NCBI GenBank assembly: GCA_964598695.1
Contig: CAZRDB010000116.1
Coordinates: 1-16,686 of the forward strand
DNA length: 16,686 bases
DNA from: CAZRDB01 sp964598695
Lineage (GTDB): Bacteria > Armatimonadota > Zipacnadia > UBA1398
Direction: 5' to 3'
Shown: positions 6,999-13,646 of the stretch, piece by piece
Layout of the letters: every line of letters starts with the position of its first letter
Position numbering within the stretch: the stretch's first letter is position 1
Program-made: the position numbers and the translations under genes
Notes under the pieces: generated by a model
What the model was told of the DNA's origin: nothing
Database searches by the model: none
The model's input: only the letters and a program-made list of their open reading frames with translations

Positions 6999-7049
6999 GG
7001 CGCTGGCGCCGGGGTCGCGCGTTCCCCGGCCCCTAGAGGTGGAATAGCC

Positions 7050-7592
7050 ATGACGATCGGACGCGGCCGGCGCGGGTGGTACGTGATCTACACGCACACC
7101 GGCCAAGAGGGCAAAGTCAAGGCGAACATCGAGCGGATGGTCCAGGCCTCCGGTCTGGAGGACCGCGTCTTCCGGGTGGAAGTCCCCATGGAGGAAGAGA
7201 CCCGGATGGTCAGCGGTCGCAAGAAGACCATCCGCCGCAAGGTGTACCCGGGCTATGTCCTCGTCGAGATGACCCTCGACGACGAGACCTGGACGCGGAT
7301 GCGCAACACGGCCGGCGTCACCGGCTTCGTGGGCTCCGGTCGCCGTCCGGTCCCGCTGAGCGAGGAGGAAGCCCGCTCGATCATGCGCAGCATGGGCGAC
7401 GACCCGATCAAGGTGAAGCCGCGCTTCGAGGTCGGCGACACCGTGATGGTCCTCACCGAGCCGTTCACGGAGTTCCACGGAAGAGTTGAAGAGGTCTACA
7501 CGTCACGCGAGAAGCTGCGCGTGCGGATCGAGATCTTCGGGCGCGACACGCCCGTCGAGTTGGACTTCGCGCAGGTCGAGAAGATCTCGTAG
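7050..7592 (+). CDS. nusG: Transcription termination/antitermination factor NusG
   Basis: A 180-residue transcription elongation factor that binds RNA polymerase through its NGN domain and Rho or ribosomal protein S10 through its KOW domain. Seen: GWYVIYTHTGQEGKVKANIE at residues 9-28 opens the NGN domain. RKVYPGYVLVEM and TPGFVG-like TAGVTGFVGS follow. The KOW domain begins at FEVGDTVMVLTEPFTEFHG (about residue 126). The length is typical, with no inserted domain. GAGGTGG (7034-7040) precedes the ATG. A stem-loop (7610-7628) in the 97-base gap to rplK could modulate read-through. Confidence 0.96.
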   Translation: MTIGRGRRGWYVIYTHTGQEGKVKANIERMVQASGLEDRVFRVEVPMEEETRMVSGRKKTIRRKVYPGYVLVEMTLDDETWTRMRNTAGVTGFVGSGRRPVPLSEEEARSIMRSMGDDPIKVKPRFEVGDTVMVLTEPFTEFHGRVEEVYTSREKLRVRIEIFGRDTPVELDFAQVEKIS

Positions 7593-7609
7593 GCGTTCCG
7601 GCGAGGTTC

Positions 7610-7628
7610 CGGCCCGTCCCACGGGCCG
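7610..7628 (+). other. Short hairpin between nusG and rplK
   Basis: CGGCCCGT (7610-7617) pairs perfectly with ACGGGCCG (7621-7628) around CCC. It sits 18 bases after the nusG stop and 61 bases before rplK. There is no T tract. It may be a leader element or partial attenuator of the rplKA unit; an L11/L1 autoregulatory site is expected near here or before rplA but was not identified. Confidence 0.3.
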
Positions 7629-7689
7629 TGGCCCACACGCTTGCACCCCTTGGCCCGAGAAGGGCTCGCGGGGGAGTGGAGGGTGAGAG

Positions 7690-8112
7690 TTGAAGAAAGT
7701 CACGGCGATCGTCAAGCTGCAGTTGCCTGCCGGCCAGGCAACGCCCGCACCGCCCGTAGGCCCCGTGCTCGGTCAGCACGGCATCAACATGATGGAGTTC
7801 ATCAAGGCCTACAACGAGAAGACCCGGGATCAGATGGGGGAGATCGTCCCCGTCGAGATCACCATCTACCAGGACCGCTCCTTCACGTTCATCACCAAGG
7901 TCTCTCCGGCCGCCGCCCTCATCATGAAGGCAGCGGGCATCACCAAGGGCTCGCAGACGGGCCGCAAGCAGATCGTTGGGAGCATCACCCGCGCCCAGCT
8001 TCGGGAGATCGCCCAGCGGAAGCTGCCGGACCTCAACACCCAGGACGTCGAGCAGGCCATGCGGGTCCTGCAAGGCACCGCCCGCAACATGGGTGTCACG
8101 GTCACCGACTAG
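7690..8112 (+). CDS. rplK: Large ribosomal subunit protein uL11 (TTG start)
   Basis: A 140-residue L11 protein, which binds 23S rRNA at the GTPase-associated centre at the base of the L7/L12 stalk. Seen: VKLQLPAGQATPAPPVGPVL followed by GQHGINMMEF, the proline-rich N-terminal hinge and the thiostrepton-site region. ITIYQDRSFTFITK and KGSQTGRKQIVGSIT follow, then the C-terminal RNA-binding domain ending in LQGTARNMGVTV. TTG at 7690 is the only start that gives the standard N-terminus, and GGAGGG (7678-7683) lies 6 bases before it. Length is standard. Confidence 0.96.
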   Translation: MKKVTAIVKLQLPAGQATPAPPVGPVLGQHGINMMEFIKAYNEKTRDQMGEIVPVEITIYQDRSFTFITKVSPAAALIMKAAGITKGSQTGRKQIVGSITRAQLREIAQRKLPDLNTQDVEQAMRVLQGTARNMGVTVTD

Positions 8113-8168
8113 CGCGCACACGATGCCCGCCCGGGCTCGAGGGCCCGCGCTGGACTGGAGGGATCTGG

Positions 8169-8885
8169 ATGGCACAGAAGCATTCCCGTCGTTTCCAGGA
8201 GACCCTGAAGAAGGTCAGCCGGAAGCGCACCTACGAGATTCGTGAGTCGATCGAGCTGCTCAAGGAGCTGTCGTCGGTCAAGTTCGACGAGAGCCTCGAG
8301 ATCGCCATGCGGCTCGGCGTCGACCCCCGCAAGGCCGACGAGAACATCCGCGGCACCTGCGTCCTCCCCCACGGCACCGGCCGGGTCTTCCGCGTCGCCG
8401 TCTTCGCCAAGGGCGAGGCCGCGATCGAGGCCGAGCAGGCCGGCGCCGAGCGCGTCGGGGCCGAGGACATGGTCTCCGACATCGAGAACGGCTGGTCGGA
8501 CTTCGACGTCCTCGTCGCCCACGTCGACATGATGAAGGTCGTCGGACGCCTGGGTAAGACGCTCGGTCCCCGCATGCCCAACCGCAAGTCGGGCACCGCG
8601 ACCGAGGACGTCGCTGAGGCGATCCGCCAGATCAAGGCCGGTAAGGTCGAGTACCGCGTCGATCGCCAGGCCAACATGAGCGTCCCGCTCGGCCGGCTCT
8701 CGTTCGACACCGAGAAGCTCATCGAGAACTACCGCACGCTGCTCGTCGAGGTCCTGGCGGCCCGCCCCGCCGGCCTCAAGGGGGTCTACATCCGCCAGGT
8801 GGTCCTGTCCTCCACGATGGGGCCCGGCCTGCGGGTCGACCCGCAGCATGCCCGCGACGTCGCGCAGCAGAAGGTTACTGCCTAG
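8169..8885 (+). CDS. rplA: Large ribosomal subunit protein uL1
   Basis: A 238-residue L1 protein, which forms the L1 stalk by the exit site and, in many bacteria, represses its own operon by binding the mRNA. Seen: RGTCVLPHGTGRVFRVAVFA, DVLVAHVDMMKVVGRLGKTL followed by GPRMPNRKSGT, and a C-terminus with GVYIRQVVLSSTMGPGLRVD. These are the conserved L1 blocks. GGAGGG (8157-8162) lies 6 bases before the ATG. The gap from rplK is 56 bases, so the two genes form one unit. Length is standard. Confidence 0.96.
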   Translation: MAQKHSRRFQETLKKVSRKRTYEIRESIELLKELSSVKFDESLEIAMRLGVDPRKADENIRGTCVLPHGTGRVFRVAVFAKGEAAIEAEQAGAERVGAEDMVSDIENGWSDFDVLVAHVDMMKVVGRLGKTLGPRMPNRKSGTATEDVAEAIRQIKAGKVEYRVDRQANMSVPLGRLSFDTEKLIENYRTLLVEVLAARPAGLKGVYIRQVVLSSTMGPGLRVDPQHARDVAQQKVTA

Positions 8886-8904
8886 CGCCGTCGCACCTAG
8901 ATCG

Positions 8905-8995
8905 CACCACAACTGGTAGGGCACCGTCCGACCGAAGACCGCAGGCGGCCCCTCGGGGCCATAATCGCAGACAGCCTGCCGAGGAAGTGATGGGC
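8905..8995 (+). ncRNA. Ribosomal protein L10 leader
   Basis: The 223-base rplA-rplJ gap contains the shape and conserved bases of the L10 leader, the mRNA site where the L10-(L12) complex binds to repress rplJL. Seen: CCGAAGACCGCAGGC, a GC hairpin (8947-8960, GGCCCC/GGGGCC), ATAATCGCAGACA, then GCCTGCCGAGGAAG. GCAGGC (8941-8946) pairs with GCCTGC (8974-8979), enclosing the kink-turn-like AGACA stretch. A strong hairpin at 9011-9035 follows. The outer limits are approximate. Confidence 0.75.
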
Positions 8996-9010
8996 TCCCG
9001 TCGCATCATA

Positions 9011-9035
9011 CGGGCACCCGTTCCTCGGGTGCCCG
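9011..9035 (+). terminator. Attenuator-like hairpin in the rplJ leader
   Basis: CGGGCACCCG (9011-9020) pairs perfectly with CGGGTGCCCG (9026-9035) around TTCCT, followed by TTCC. It lies just downstream of the L10 leader and 73 bases before rplJ. A second stem, GGGCGC (9050-9055) with GCGCCC (9060-9065), follows. This arrangement suits attenuation in response to L10 binding, but the weak T tract leaves a purely structural role possible. Confidence 0.45.
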
Positions 9036-9108
9036 TTCCGGTACTGGGAGGGCGCTTGCGCGCCCGGCATCGCAGGTAGCTGTCGGCCCTCACAAGGGAG
9101 GTGTTGCA

Positions 9109-9630
9109 ATGCCGACACCGCAGAAGGAAGCGACCGTCCAGGAGCTGCAGGCTCTCTGCGAGGCCCACACCTGGGCCTTCGTGGTGAGCTACCGTGGGAT
9201 CGCCAACCCCGAGCTGGAGACGCTCCGCCGCGCCCTGGGCGCCGCCGCGGGCAAGCTCCGCGTGGTCAAGAACGCGCTGTTCGAGATCGCCAGCAAGGGC
9301 ACGCCCCTCGAGGCCGCCGCCGCCCTGCTCAACGGCCCCTCGGCGATCATCTACGGCGACGAGGCCCCGGCGGTCGCCAAGGCGATCACCGACTACGCCA
9401 CGACCAACCCGAACCTGGTGCTCCTCGGAGGCGTGCTGGACGGTCAGGTCCTGAGCAAGGAGCGCGTCGACGCCGTCGCGCAGATCCCGCCGCGTGAGGT
9501 CCTGTACTCCATGCTGGTCGCCGGTCTGGAAGGTCCGATCTCCGGCCTCACCCAGACCCTGCAGGGCGTCATCTCGAAGCTGGTCTACGCCCTCGACGAG
9601 ATCAAAGAGCAGAAAGAGAAAGCCGCATAG
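9109..9630 (+). CDS. rplJ: Large ribosomal subunit protein uL10
   Basis: A 173-residue L10 protein, the base of the ribosomal stalk that anchors L7/L12 dimers on 23S rRNA. Seen: VVSYRGIANPELETLRRALG, KLRVVKNALFEIA, LLNGPSAIIYGDEAPAVAKA, LGGVLDGQVLS and IPPREVLYSMLVAGLEGPIS. The last helix (about 145-173) ends in KEQKEKAA and carries the L7/L12 binding region. GGGAGG lies 6-7 bases before the ATG. Its expression is likely controlled by the L10 leader directly upstream. Confidence 0.95.
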   Translation: MPTPQKEATVQELQALCEAHTWAFVVSYRGIANPELETLRRALGAAAGKLRVVKNALFEIASKGTPLEAAAALLNGPSAIIYGDEAPAVAKAITDYATTNPNLVLLGGVLDGQVLSKERVDAVAQIPPREVLYSMLVAGLEGPISGLTQTLQGVISKLVYALDEIKEQKEKAA

Positions 9631-9672
9631 CGACGGCCCGCGCAGCGGGCGTGAATCCTGGAGGATCCCGAA

Positions 9673-10053
9673 ATGACGAAAGAGGAGTTTCTGACCGCGA
9701 TCGATCAGCTCACCGTTCTCGAGCTGCACGAACTGGTGGAGGCGCTCAAGGAGAAGTACGGCGTCACCGCCGCCGCCCCGATGATGATGGGCGGCTTCAT
9801 GCCCGGCGCCGGCGCGGGCGGCCCCGCGGCCGAGGAAGAGAAGTCGACCTACGACGTTCTCCTCACCGCCGTCGGCGATGCCAAGCTCGAGGTCATCAAG
9901 GCGGTCCGCGAGGTCCTCGGCATCGGCCTCAAGGAAGCCAAGGAAATGGTCGACAAGTGCCCGGCCACCCTCAAGGAGGGCGTCCAGCCCGACGAGGCCG
10001 AGAAGATCAAGAACACCCTCGAGGGCACCGGCGCGACCATCGAGCTGAAGTAG
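9673..10053 (+). CDS. rplL: Large ribosomal subunit protein bL12 (L7/L12)
   Basis: A 126-residue stalk protein that recruits translation factors such as EF-G and EF-Tu. Seen: an N-terminal dimerisation domain (about 1-32), a flexible Ala/Gly/Met-rich hinge (about 33-56, with MMMGGFMPGAGAGG) and a C-terminal factor-binding domain, which includes KLEVIKAVREVLGIGLKEAK. The domain closes with the family-typical IELK. GGAGGA lies just before the ATG, 42 bases after the rplJ stop. In most bacteria rpoB and rpoC follow; here a hairpin and a gene on the other strand follow. Confidence 0.96.
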   Translation: MTKEEFLTAIDQLTVLELHELVEALKEKYGVTAAAPMMMGGFMPGAGAGGPAAEEEKSTYDVLLTAVGDAKLEVIKAVREVLGIGLKEAKEMVDKCPATLKEGVQPDEAEKIKNTLEGTGATIELK

Positions 10054-10078
10054 CTCGCCGCACAACCCGGTACACAGG

Positions 10079-10111
10079 ACGAGGCGTCGCGCGCTCTGCG
10101 CGGCGCCTCGT
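10079..10111. terminator. Terminator-like hairpin after rplL
   Basis: ACGAGGCG (10079-10086) pairs with CGCCTCGT (10104-10111). Internal GCGC repeats can extend the stem, and TGTCATCT follows. It lies 25 bases after the rplL stop and 23 bases before the stop of the convergent hydrolase gene, so it may serve both strands. It closes the ribosomal operon before any rpoB gene. Confidence 0.55.
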
Positions 10112-10133
10112 TGTCATCTGGGGGGGCCGGGGC

Positions 10134-10850
10134 CTACCGCGGCTCGCCCTGTTCGCCGGAGTCGTCCCACTCCGGGCCGACGGTGGCGAGCAGCAGCTCG
10201 GTCCACAGCTCGTAGCCGCGGGGGGAGAGGTGGAGCCGGTCGTCGAGGTAGACCCCGGTGCGCACCGTGCCGTCGTCGTACCGGAGCACCTCGGCCGTGT
10301 CGACGAAGTGGGCCATCGGGAAGCCCTCCTCGGCGAGGCGCGCGAGGCCCGCGTTCAGGGCGCGCTGCCGCTCCCACTGCTCCTCGCGGGAGGGGCTGTG
10401 CTTGACGGCCAGCACGTAGACGGGGGTCTCGGGGAGCGCGTCTCCCACGCGCGTGAGGAACTCGCGGGTCTGGGCGAGCACCTCTTCGGGGGCGGTGCCG
10501 CCGGCGATGTCGTTGTCGCCCTCGTACAGCACGATCGCCCGCGGGCGATAGGGCAGCACGACACGGTCCATCACGCGGAGGAGATCGGCCATCCGGGAGC
10601 CGCCGAAGCCGCGGTTGAGGGCATCGAGACCGGGGAACGAGCGCTCGAGATCCCAGAGCCGGATGCTCGAGCTGCCCACGAACAGCACCTGGCCGGGGGC
10701 CGGCGGCTCGTCGCGGTCGGCGGCCTCGAAGGCGACGATGTCCTCCTCGAACGGCGGCGGCTCGGCAGTCTCGGGCTCGGCGGCCAGGGCGCTCCCGACG
10801 AGCGAGAGGGCGGAGAGCCAGACAAGGGGGTGGGGGAGGGCGCAATGCAT
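10134..10850 (-). CDS. Exported SGNH/GDSL-family hydrolase
   Basis: A 238-residue predicted secreted esterase or carbohydrate-ester hydrolase. Residues 1-23 form a signal peptide, with a hydrophobic core LVWLSALSLVGSALA and an Ala-x-Ala cleavage site; no lipobox cysteine is present. SGNH blocks: FVGSSSIRLW with the likely nucleophile S61, NRGFGGS with G84, EGDND with N113, and LDDRLHLSPRGY with D204 and H207. All four catalytic features are present, so it should be active. In this subfamily the usual GDS is GSS. The ATG at 10850 follows GGAAGGAAG with 7-base spacing on the minus strand. It is divergent from the GH29 gene, which hints at a shared glycan-degradation role; the substrate is unknown. 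Confidence 0.88.
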   Translation of the reverse strand: MHCALPHPLVWLSALSLVGSALAAEPETAEPPPFEEDIVAFEAADRDEPPAPGQVLFVGSSSIRLWDLERSFPGLDALNRGFGGSRMADLLRVMDRVVLPYRPRAIVLYEGDNDIAGGTAPEEVLAQTREFLTRVGDALPETPVYVLAVKHSPSREEQWERQRALNAGLARLAEEGFPMAHFVDTAEVLRYDDGTVRTGVYLDDRLHLSPRGYELWTELLLATVGPEWDDSGEQGEPR

Positions 10851-10877
10851 GCAGACACTTCCTTCCGTGCCGGGGAC

Positions 10878-10901
10878 GCCCTCCTATTCGCCCAGGAGGG
10901 C
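10878..10901. promoter_or_regulatory. Palindrome in the hydrolase/fucosidase divergent spacer
   Basis: GCCCTCCT (10878-10885) and AGGAGGGC (10894-10901) form a perfect 8-base inverted repeat with an 8-base centre. It lies in the 155-base spacer (10851-11005) between two divergent genes. It could be an operator for a dimeric regulator controlling both genes, or an RNA hairpin. No convincing promoter boxes were seen in the spacer. Confidence 0.25.
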
Positions 10902-11005
10902 CGCCGTCTCCTGCACGGAGGTGGGCGCGACGGCCGTCGGAACATCCCCGCAACGCCGCCCCGGGGCGGCCGATTCGGCTCGGCGACCAGGAAGGGGTCT
11001 GTACG

Positions 11006-12238
11006 ATGGCAGGCAGGAAGCCGCTTCCCGACGAGAAGCGTCTCGAGTGGTTCCGCAAGGCGCGCTACGGGATGTTCATCCACTGGGGCCTGTACGCCCA
11101 GCTCGGCCGGCACGAGTGGGTGATGAACCGGGAGAGGATCCCCGTTGCCGAGTACGAGAAGCTCGCGGACACCTGGAAGCCGGGCAAGCTGCCCGCGCGG
11201 ACCTGGGCCAGACTCGCCAAGGAGGCCGGCCAGCGCTACATGGTGATGACCACGAAGCACCATGAGGGCTTCTGTCTGTTCGGTTCGGAACTGACCGACT
11301 ACAACGCGGTGCGACGCGGCCCCAAGCGCGACCTCGTGGCGGAGTACGTCGAGGCGGCGCGCGCGGAGGGCCTGCGAGTCGGCTTCTACTACAGCCTGAT
11401 GGACTGGCACCACCCGGACGGCGCCCGCTGCGCCCACGATGAGAAGGCCCGCCTACGGTTCGTCGAGTACATCCACGGCCAGATCCGCGAGCTGCTGACC
11501 AACTACGGCAAGATCGACATCCTGTGGTACGACGTCTCCTGGCCGCTCGACGCGGCCGGCTGGGAGTCGCACCGGATGAACCGGATGGTCTTCGACCTCC
11601 AGCCGGAGATCGTCATCAACAACCGCAACCAGCTCCCCGGCGACTTCGGCACGCCCGAGCAGCACATCACCCCCGAGCAGGGCGGCAGGATGTGGGAGGC
11701 GTGCATGACCTTCAACGAGTCGTGGGGCTACACGCCGATCGACGTCGACTGGAAGGGCGGCCGCCAGGTCGTCGGGATGCTCCGGCAGGTCGCGGCCGGC
11801 GGCGGCAACCTGCTGCTCAACATCGGACCCGCGCCCGACGGCAGCGTGCCCGCACCGTGCCCGAAGGTCCTGCGCGAGGTCGGCGCGTGGCTCGGCAAGT
11901 ACGGGGCGTCGATCTACGAGGCGACCGACCCGTTCCAGGGCGAGTGGAGCACGGTTGGCGCATTCACCCGCAAGGGCGACACGCTCTACTACCACTGCGC
12001 CCGCTGGCCGGGGAGCGAGCTGTCGATCGGCGGGCTGGTCTGCAAGATCAAGCAGGTGAAGCTGATGGGAGGCCCCAAGGTCTCGTTCCGTCAGGTGAGG
12101 GACCGGCTGGTGGTCACGGGCCTGCCGGCGAAGGCGCCGGAGCCGCTGACCACGGTTCTCGAGATGAAGTTCGAGGGGGAACCCCGGCAGGCGATCGGGC
12201 TGGGATCGGAACTCCTGGGCGACAACCCCTGGGCGTAG
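11006..12238 (+). CDS. Alpha-L-fucosidase, glycoside hydrolase family 29
   Basis: A 410-residue GH29 enzyme, which releases terminal alpha-L-fucose by a retaining mechanism. Seen: LEWFRKARYGMFIHWGLYAQ (13-32), YMVMTTKHHEGFCLFGSELT (78-97), GFYYSLMDWHHPD and IDILWYDVSW, where D176 is at the nucleophile position. GGGNLLLNIGPAPDGSVP closes the barrel. Residues from about 310 form a beta domain. No signal peptide is present, so it probably acts inside the cell on imported fuco-oligosaccharides. AGGAAGGGG before the ATG supports the start. Some GH29 relatives prefer other sugars, so fucose specificity is not proven. Confidence 0.9.
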   Translation: MAGRKPLPDEKRLEWFRKARYGMFIHWGLYAQLGRHEWVMNRERIPVAEYEKLADTWKPGKLPARTWARLAKEAGQRYMVMTTKHHEGFCLFGSELTDYNAVRRGPKRDLVAEYVEAARAEGLRVGFYYSLMDWHHPDGARCAHDEKARLRFVEYIHGQIRELLTNYGKIDILWYDVSWPLDAAGWESHRMNRMVFDLQPEIVINNRNQLPGDFGTPEQHITPEQGGRMWEACMTFNESWGYTPIDVDWKGGRQVVGMLRQVAAGGGNLLLNIGPAPDGSVPAPCPKVLREVGAWLGKYGASIYEATDPFQGEWSTVGAFTRKGDTLYYHCARWPGSELSIGGLVCKIKQVKLMGGPKVSFRQVRDRLVVTGLPAKAPEPLTTVLEMKFEGEPRQAIGLGSELLGDNPWA

Positions 12239-12247
12239 AGCGCATCC

Positions 12248-12287
12248 GGTGGAGCCCGGCCGCGTGTGGAATCGGCCGGGCTCCGCC
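12248..12287. terminator. Bidirectional terminator-like hairpin between convergent genes
   Basis: The 15 bases at 12248-12262 pair with 12273-12287, with a single G-T pair, around a 10-base loop. It lies between the GH29 stop (12238) and the stop of the minus-strand membrane protein (12292). No T tract is present on either side. Confidence 0.55.
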
Positions 12288-12291
12288 ACGA

Positions 12292-13164
12292 CTACGGCGG
12301 CCCCGACGGTGCAGGGCGGTCGGGCGGCGCTTCGACGCGTCGCTGGCGTCGGCCTTTGGGTTCGTTCCACTCCTCGAGCACGGCCTGCAGGATCAGGCCG
12401 GTGACGGCGGCCGCAACGCCGACCAACAGGCCGTAGCCGAGGGCTGCGGGAGCGGGCCAGTCGGGCCTCGTGCCGAGTCTCCCGGCGGCCGCGGTGAGCG
12501 CCGCGCCGGCCGCCGCAAGCCACAGGGGCGGGTGGGGCAGGCGCGTCGAGGAGGCCACCGCGACGGCGGCCACGAGCCACACCAGCCCGGTGGGCGGGTC
12601 GCTGCCAAGCCCCGGCACGGTGCTCGCGGCCCCATCGGGCAGCAGGCTGTCGAGCGGAGCGCAGAGGCTGGCGGCAGCTCCGGCCGAGAGGGAGACCGCC
12701 AGGACGGCCCCGCGCGGAAGCGTGCGTCTCCGGAGTGCCCGCCGCGCCAGCGACCATCCCGCGATGCCGCCGAGGGCGCCCGCGGCGGCGCTGCCGAGCA
12801 GTGGCAGTAGCCCAACCGTGCGGACGACGGGCTGGGCGCCGGGGAGCAGCGAGACCGGGAAGGGCGGCAGCACCGCGCCGAGGAGGGCGGCACAGATCGC
12901 TCCGGCCACCGCGAGCGATCCCCCACGTCGACAGCCGGCGACCACCCCGAGCGCGAACCCACCGACCGCGGCGGGCGTCACGGCCTGGCGATCCCAGGCG
13001 TCGAGGGTCGGGAGGTGGCGGGAGAGCCAGGCGCGCAGCGCGACCAGTACGAAGGCGCCGACCGTCGCGCCGGCCAGCAGGTCCACGACCGCGGCGATCC
13101 ACCGATCGGCCTCCCCGCCGGCCCGTCCCCCCGGGTCCCGGGGCGCCCGCCTCCGCACGAGCAT
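12292..13164 (-). CDS. Predicted multi-pass membrane protein, function unknown
   Basis: A 290-residue protein that I do not recognise. It has about eight hydrophobic segments, at roughly residues 22-43, 63-80, 83-104, 115-137, 150-165, 190-205, 212-228 and 240-262. An Arg-rich N-terminus and a charged, proline-rich C-terminal tail (EEWNEPKGRRQRR, then a short PPDRPAPSGPP end) flank them. The ATG at 13164 is 5 bases after the nuoE-like stop, which suggests translational coupling; no separate ribosome binding site is obvious, so a GTG a few codons later is possible. The frame stays open far upstream in nuoE, but that part is not protein-like. It could anchor the NuoE-like and SagB-like proteins or accept electrons from them. 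That is speculation based on operon position, and no quinone- or heme-binding motif was seen. Confidence 0.62.
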   Translation of the reverse strand: MLVRRRAPRDPGGRAGGEADRWIAAVVDLLAGATVGAFVLVALRAWLSRHLPTLDAWDRQAVTPAAVGGFALGVVAGCRRGGSLAVAGAICAALLGAVLPPFPVSLLPGAQPVVRTVGLLPLLGSAAAGALGGIAGWSLARRALRRRTLPRGAVLAVSLSAGAAASLCAPLDSLLPDGAASTVPGLGSDPPTGLVWLVAAVAVASSTRLPHPPLWLAAAGAALTAAAGRLGTRPDWPAPAALGYGLLVGVAAAVTGLILQAVLEEWNEPKGRRQRRVEAPPDRPAPSGPP

Positions 13165-13169
13165 CCGGT

Positions 13170-13646
13170 TCAGGCCGTGGTCCCGGCGCGCAGCTCGGCG
13201 AGGATCTCGTCGGCGCGCGCGGGGGTGACGTGTTCGTACAGCTCGTCGTTGACCAGCAGCGCGGGGCCGGTCCCGCAGGAGGCGAGGCACTCGCAGGTGC
13301 GGAGCGTGAACAGGCCGTCGCCGGTGGTCTCGCCCGGCTCGATCCCGAGTCGCTCCCGCAGGTGGCCGACGAGGTCGTCGGCGCCGGCCATCTGGCAGCT
13401 CAGGGTGCGGCAGGCCTGGAGCACGAACCGGCCCGCGGGGGTGGCCCGATACTGGGTGTAGAAGGTCAGGACGCCGTAGGCGTAGGAGCGGTCGAGGCCG
13501 AGGATGGCCGCGACCTCGCCGCACGCCGCCTCGGAGACGCAGCCCTCGGCGGCCTGGACGGCGTGGAAGGCCGGCATCAGCGCCGAGCGCGCGGCGGGGT
13601 ACGAGGCCGCGAGTCGCTCCACCTCGGCGCGCAGTGCATCGGTCAT
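13170..13646 (-). CDS. NuoE-like [2Fe-2S] protein (complex I 24-kDa subunit family)
   Basis: A 158-residue protein of the NuoE/HoxE family, an electron-transfer subunit that carries the N1a-type [2Fe-2S] cluster in a thioredoxin-like fold and normally works with NuoF. Seen: an N-terminal helical domain with SALMPAFHAVQAAEGCVS and YAYGVLTFYTQYRATPAG. The cluster ligands are C79 and C84 (QACRTLSC) and C120 and C124 (ECLASC), followed by GTGPALLVNDELYEHVTPAR. All four cysteines and the normal length are kept. An extra C118 lies beside the cluster. Its ATG overlaps the stop of the SagB-like gene by one base (TGATG). No nuoF, nuoG or hydrogenase gene is adjacent, so its partner may be the SagB-like flavoprotein. 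Confidence 0.9.
   Translation of the reverse strand: MTDALRAEVERLAASYPAARSALMPAFHAVQAAEGCVSEAACGEVAAILGLDRSYAYGVLTFYTQYRATPAGRFVLQACRTLSCQMAGADDLVGHLRERLGIEPGETTGDGLFTLRTCECLASCGTGPALLVNDELYEHVTPARADEILAELRAGTTA

Noticed and set aside
9651..11123. A 490-codon plus-strand frame across rplL and the hydrolase gene
   Set aside because: It overlaps clear genes on both strands and has low-complexity Arg-rich sequence.
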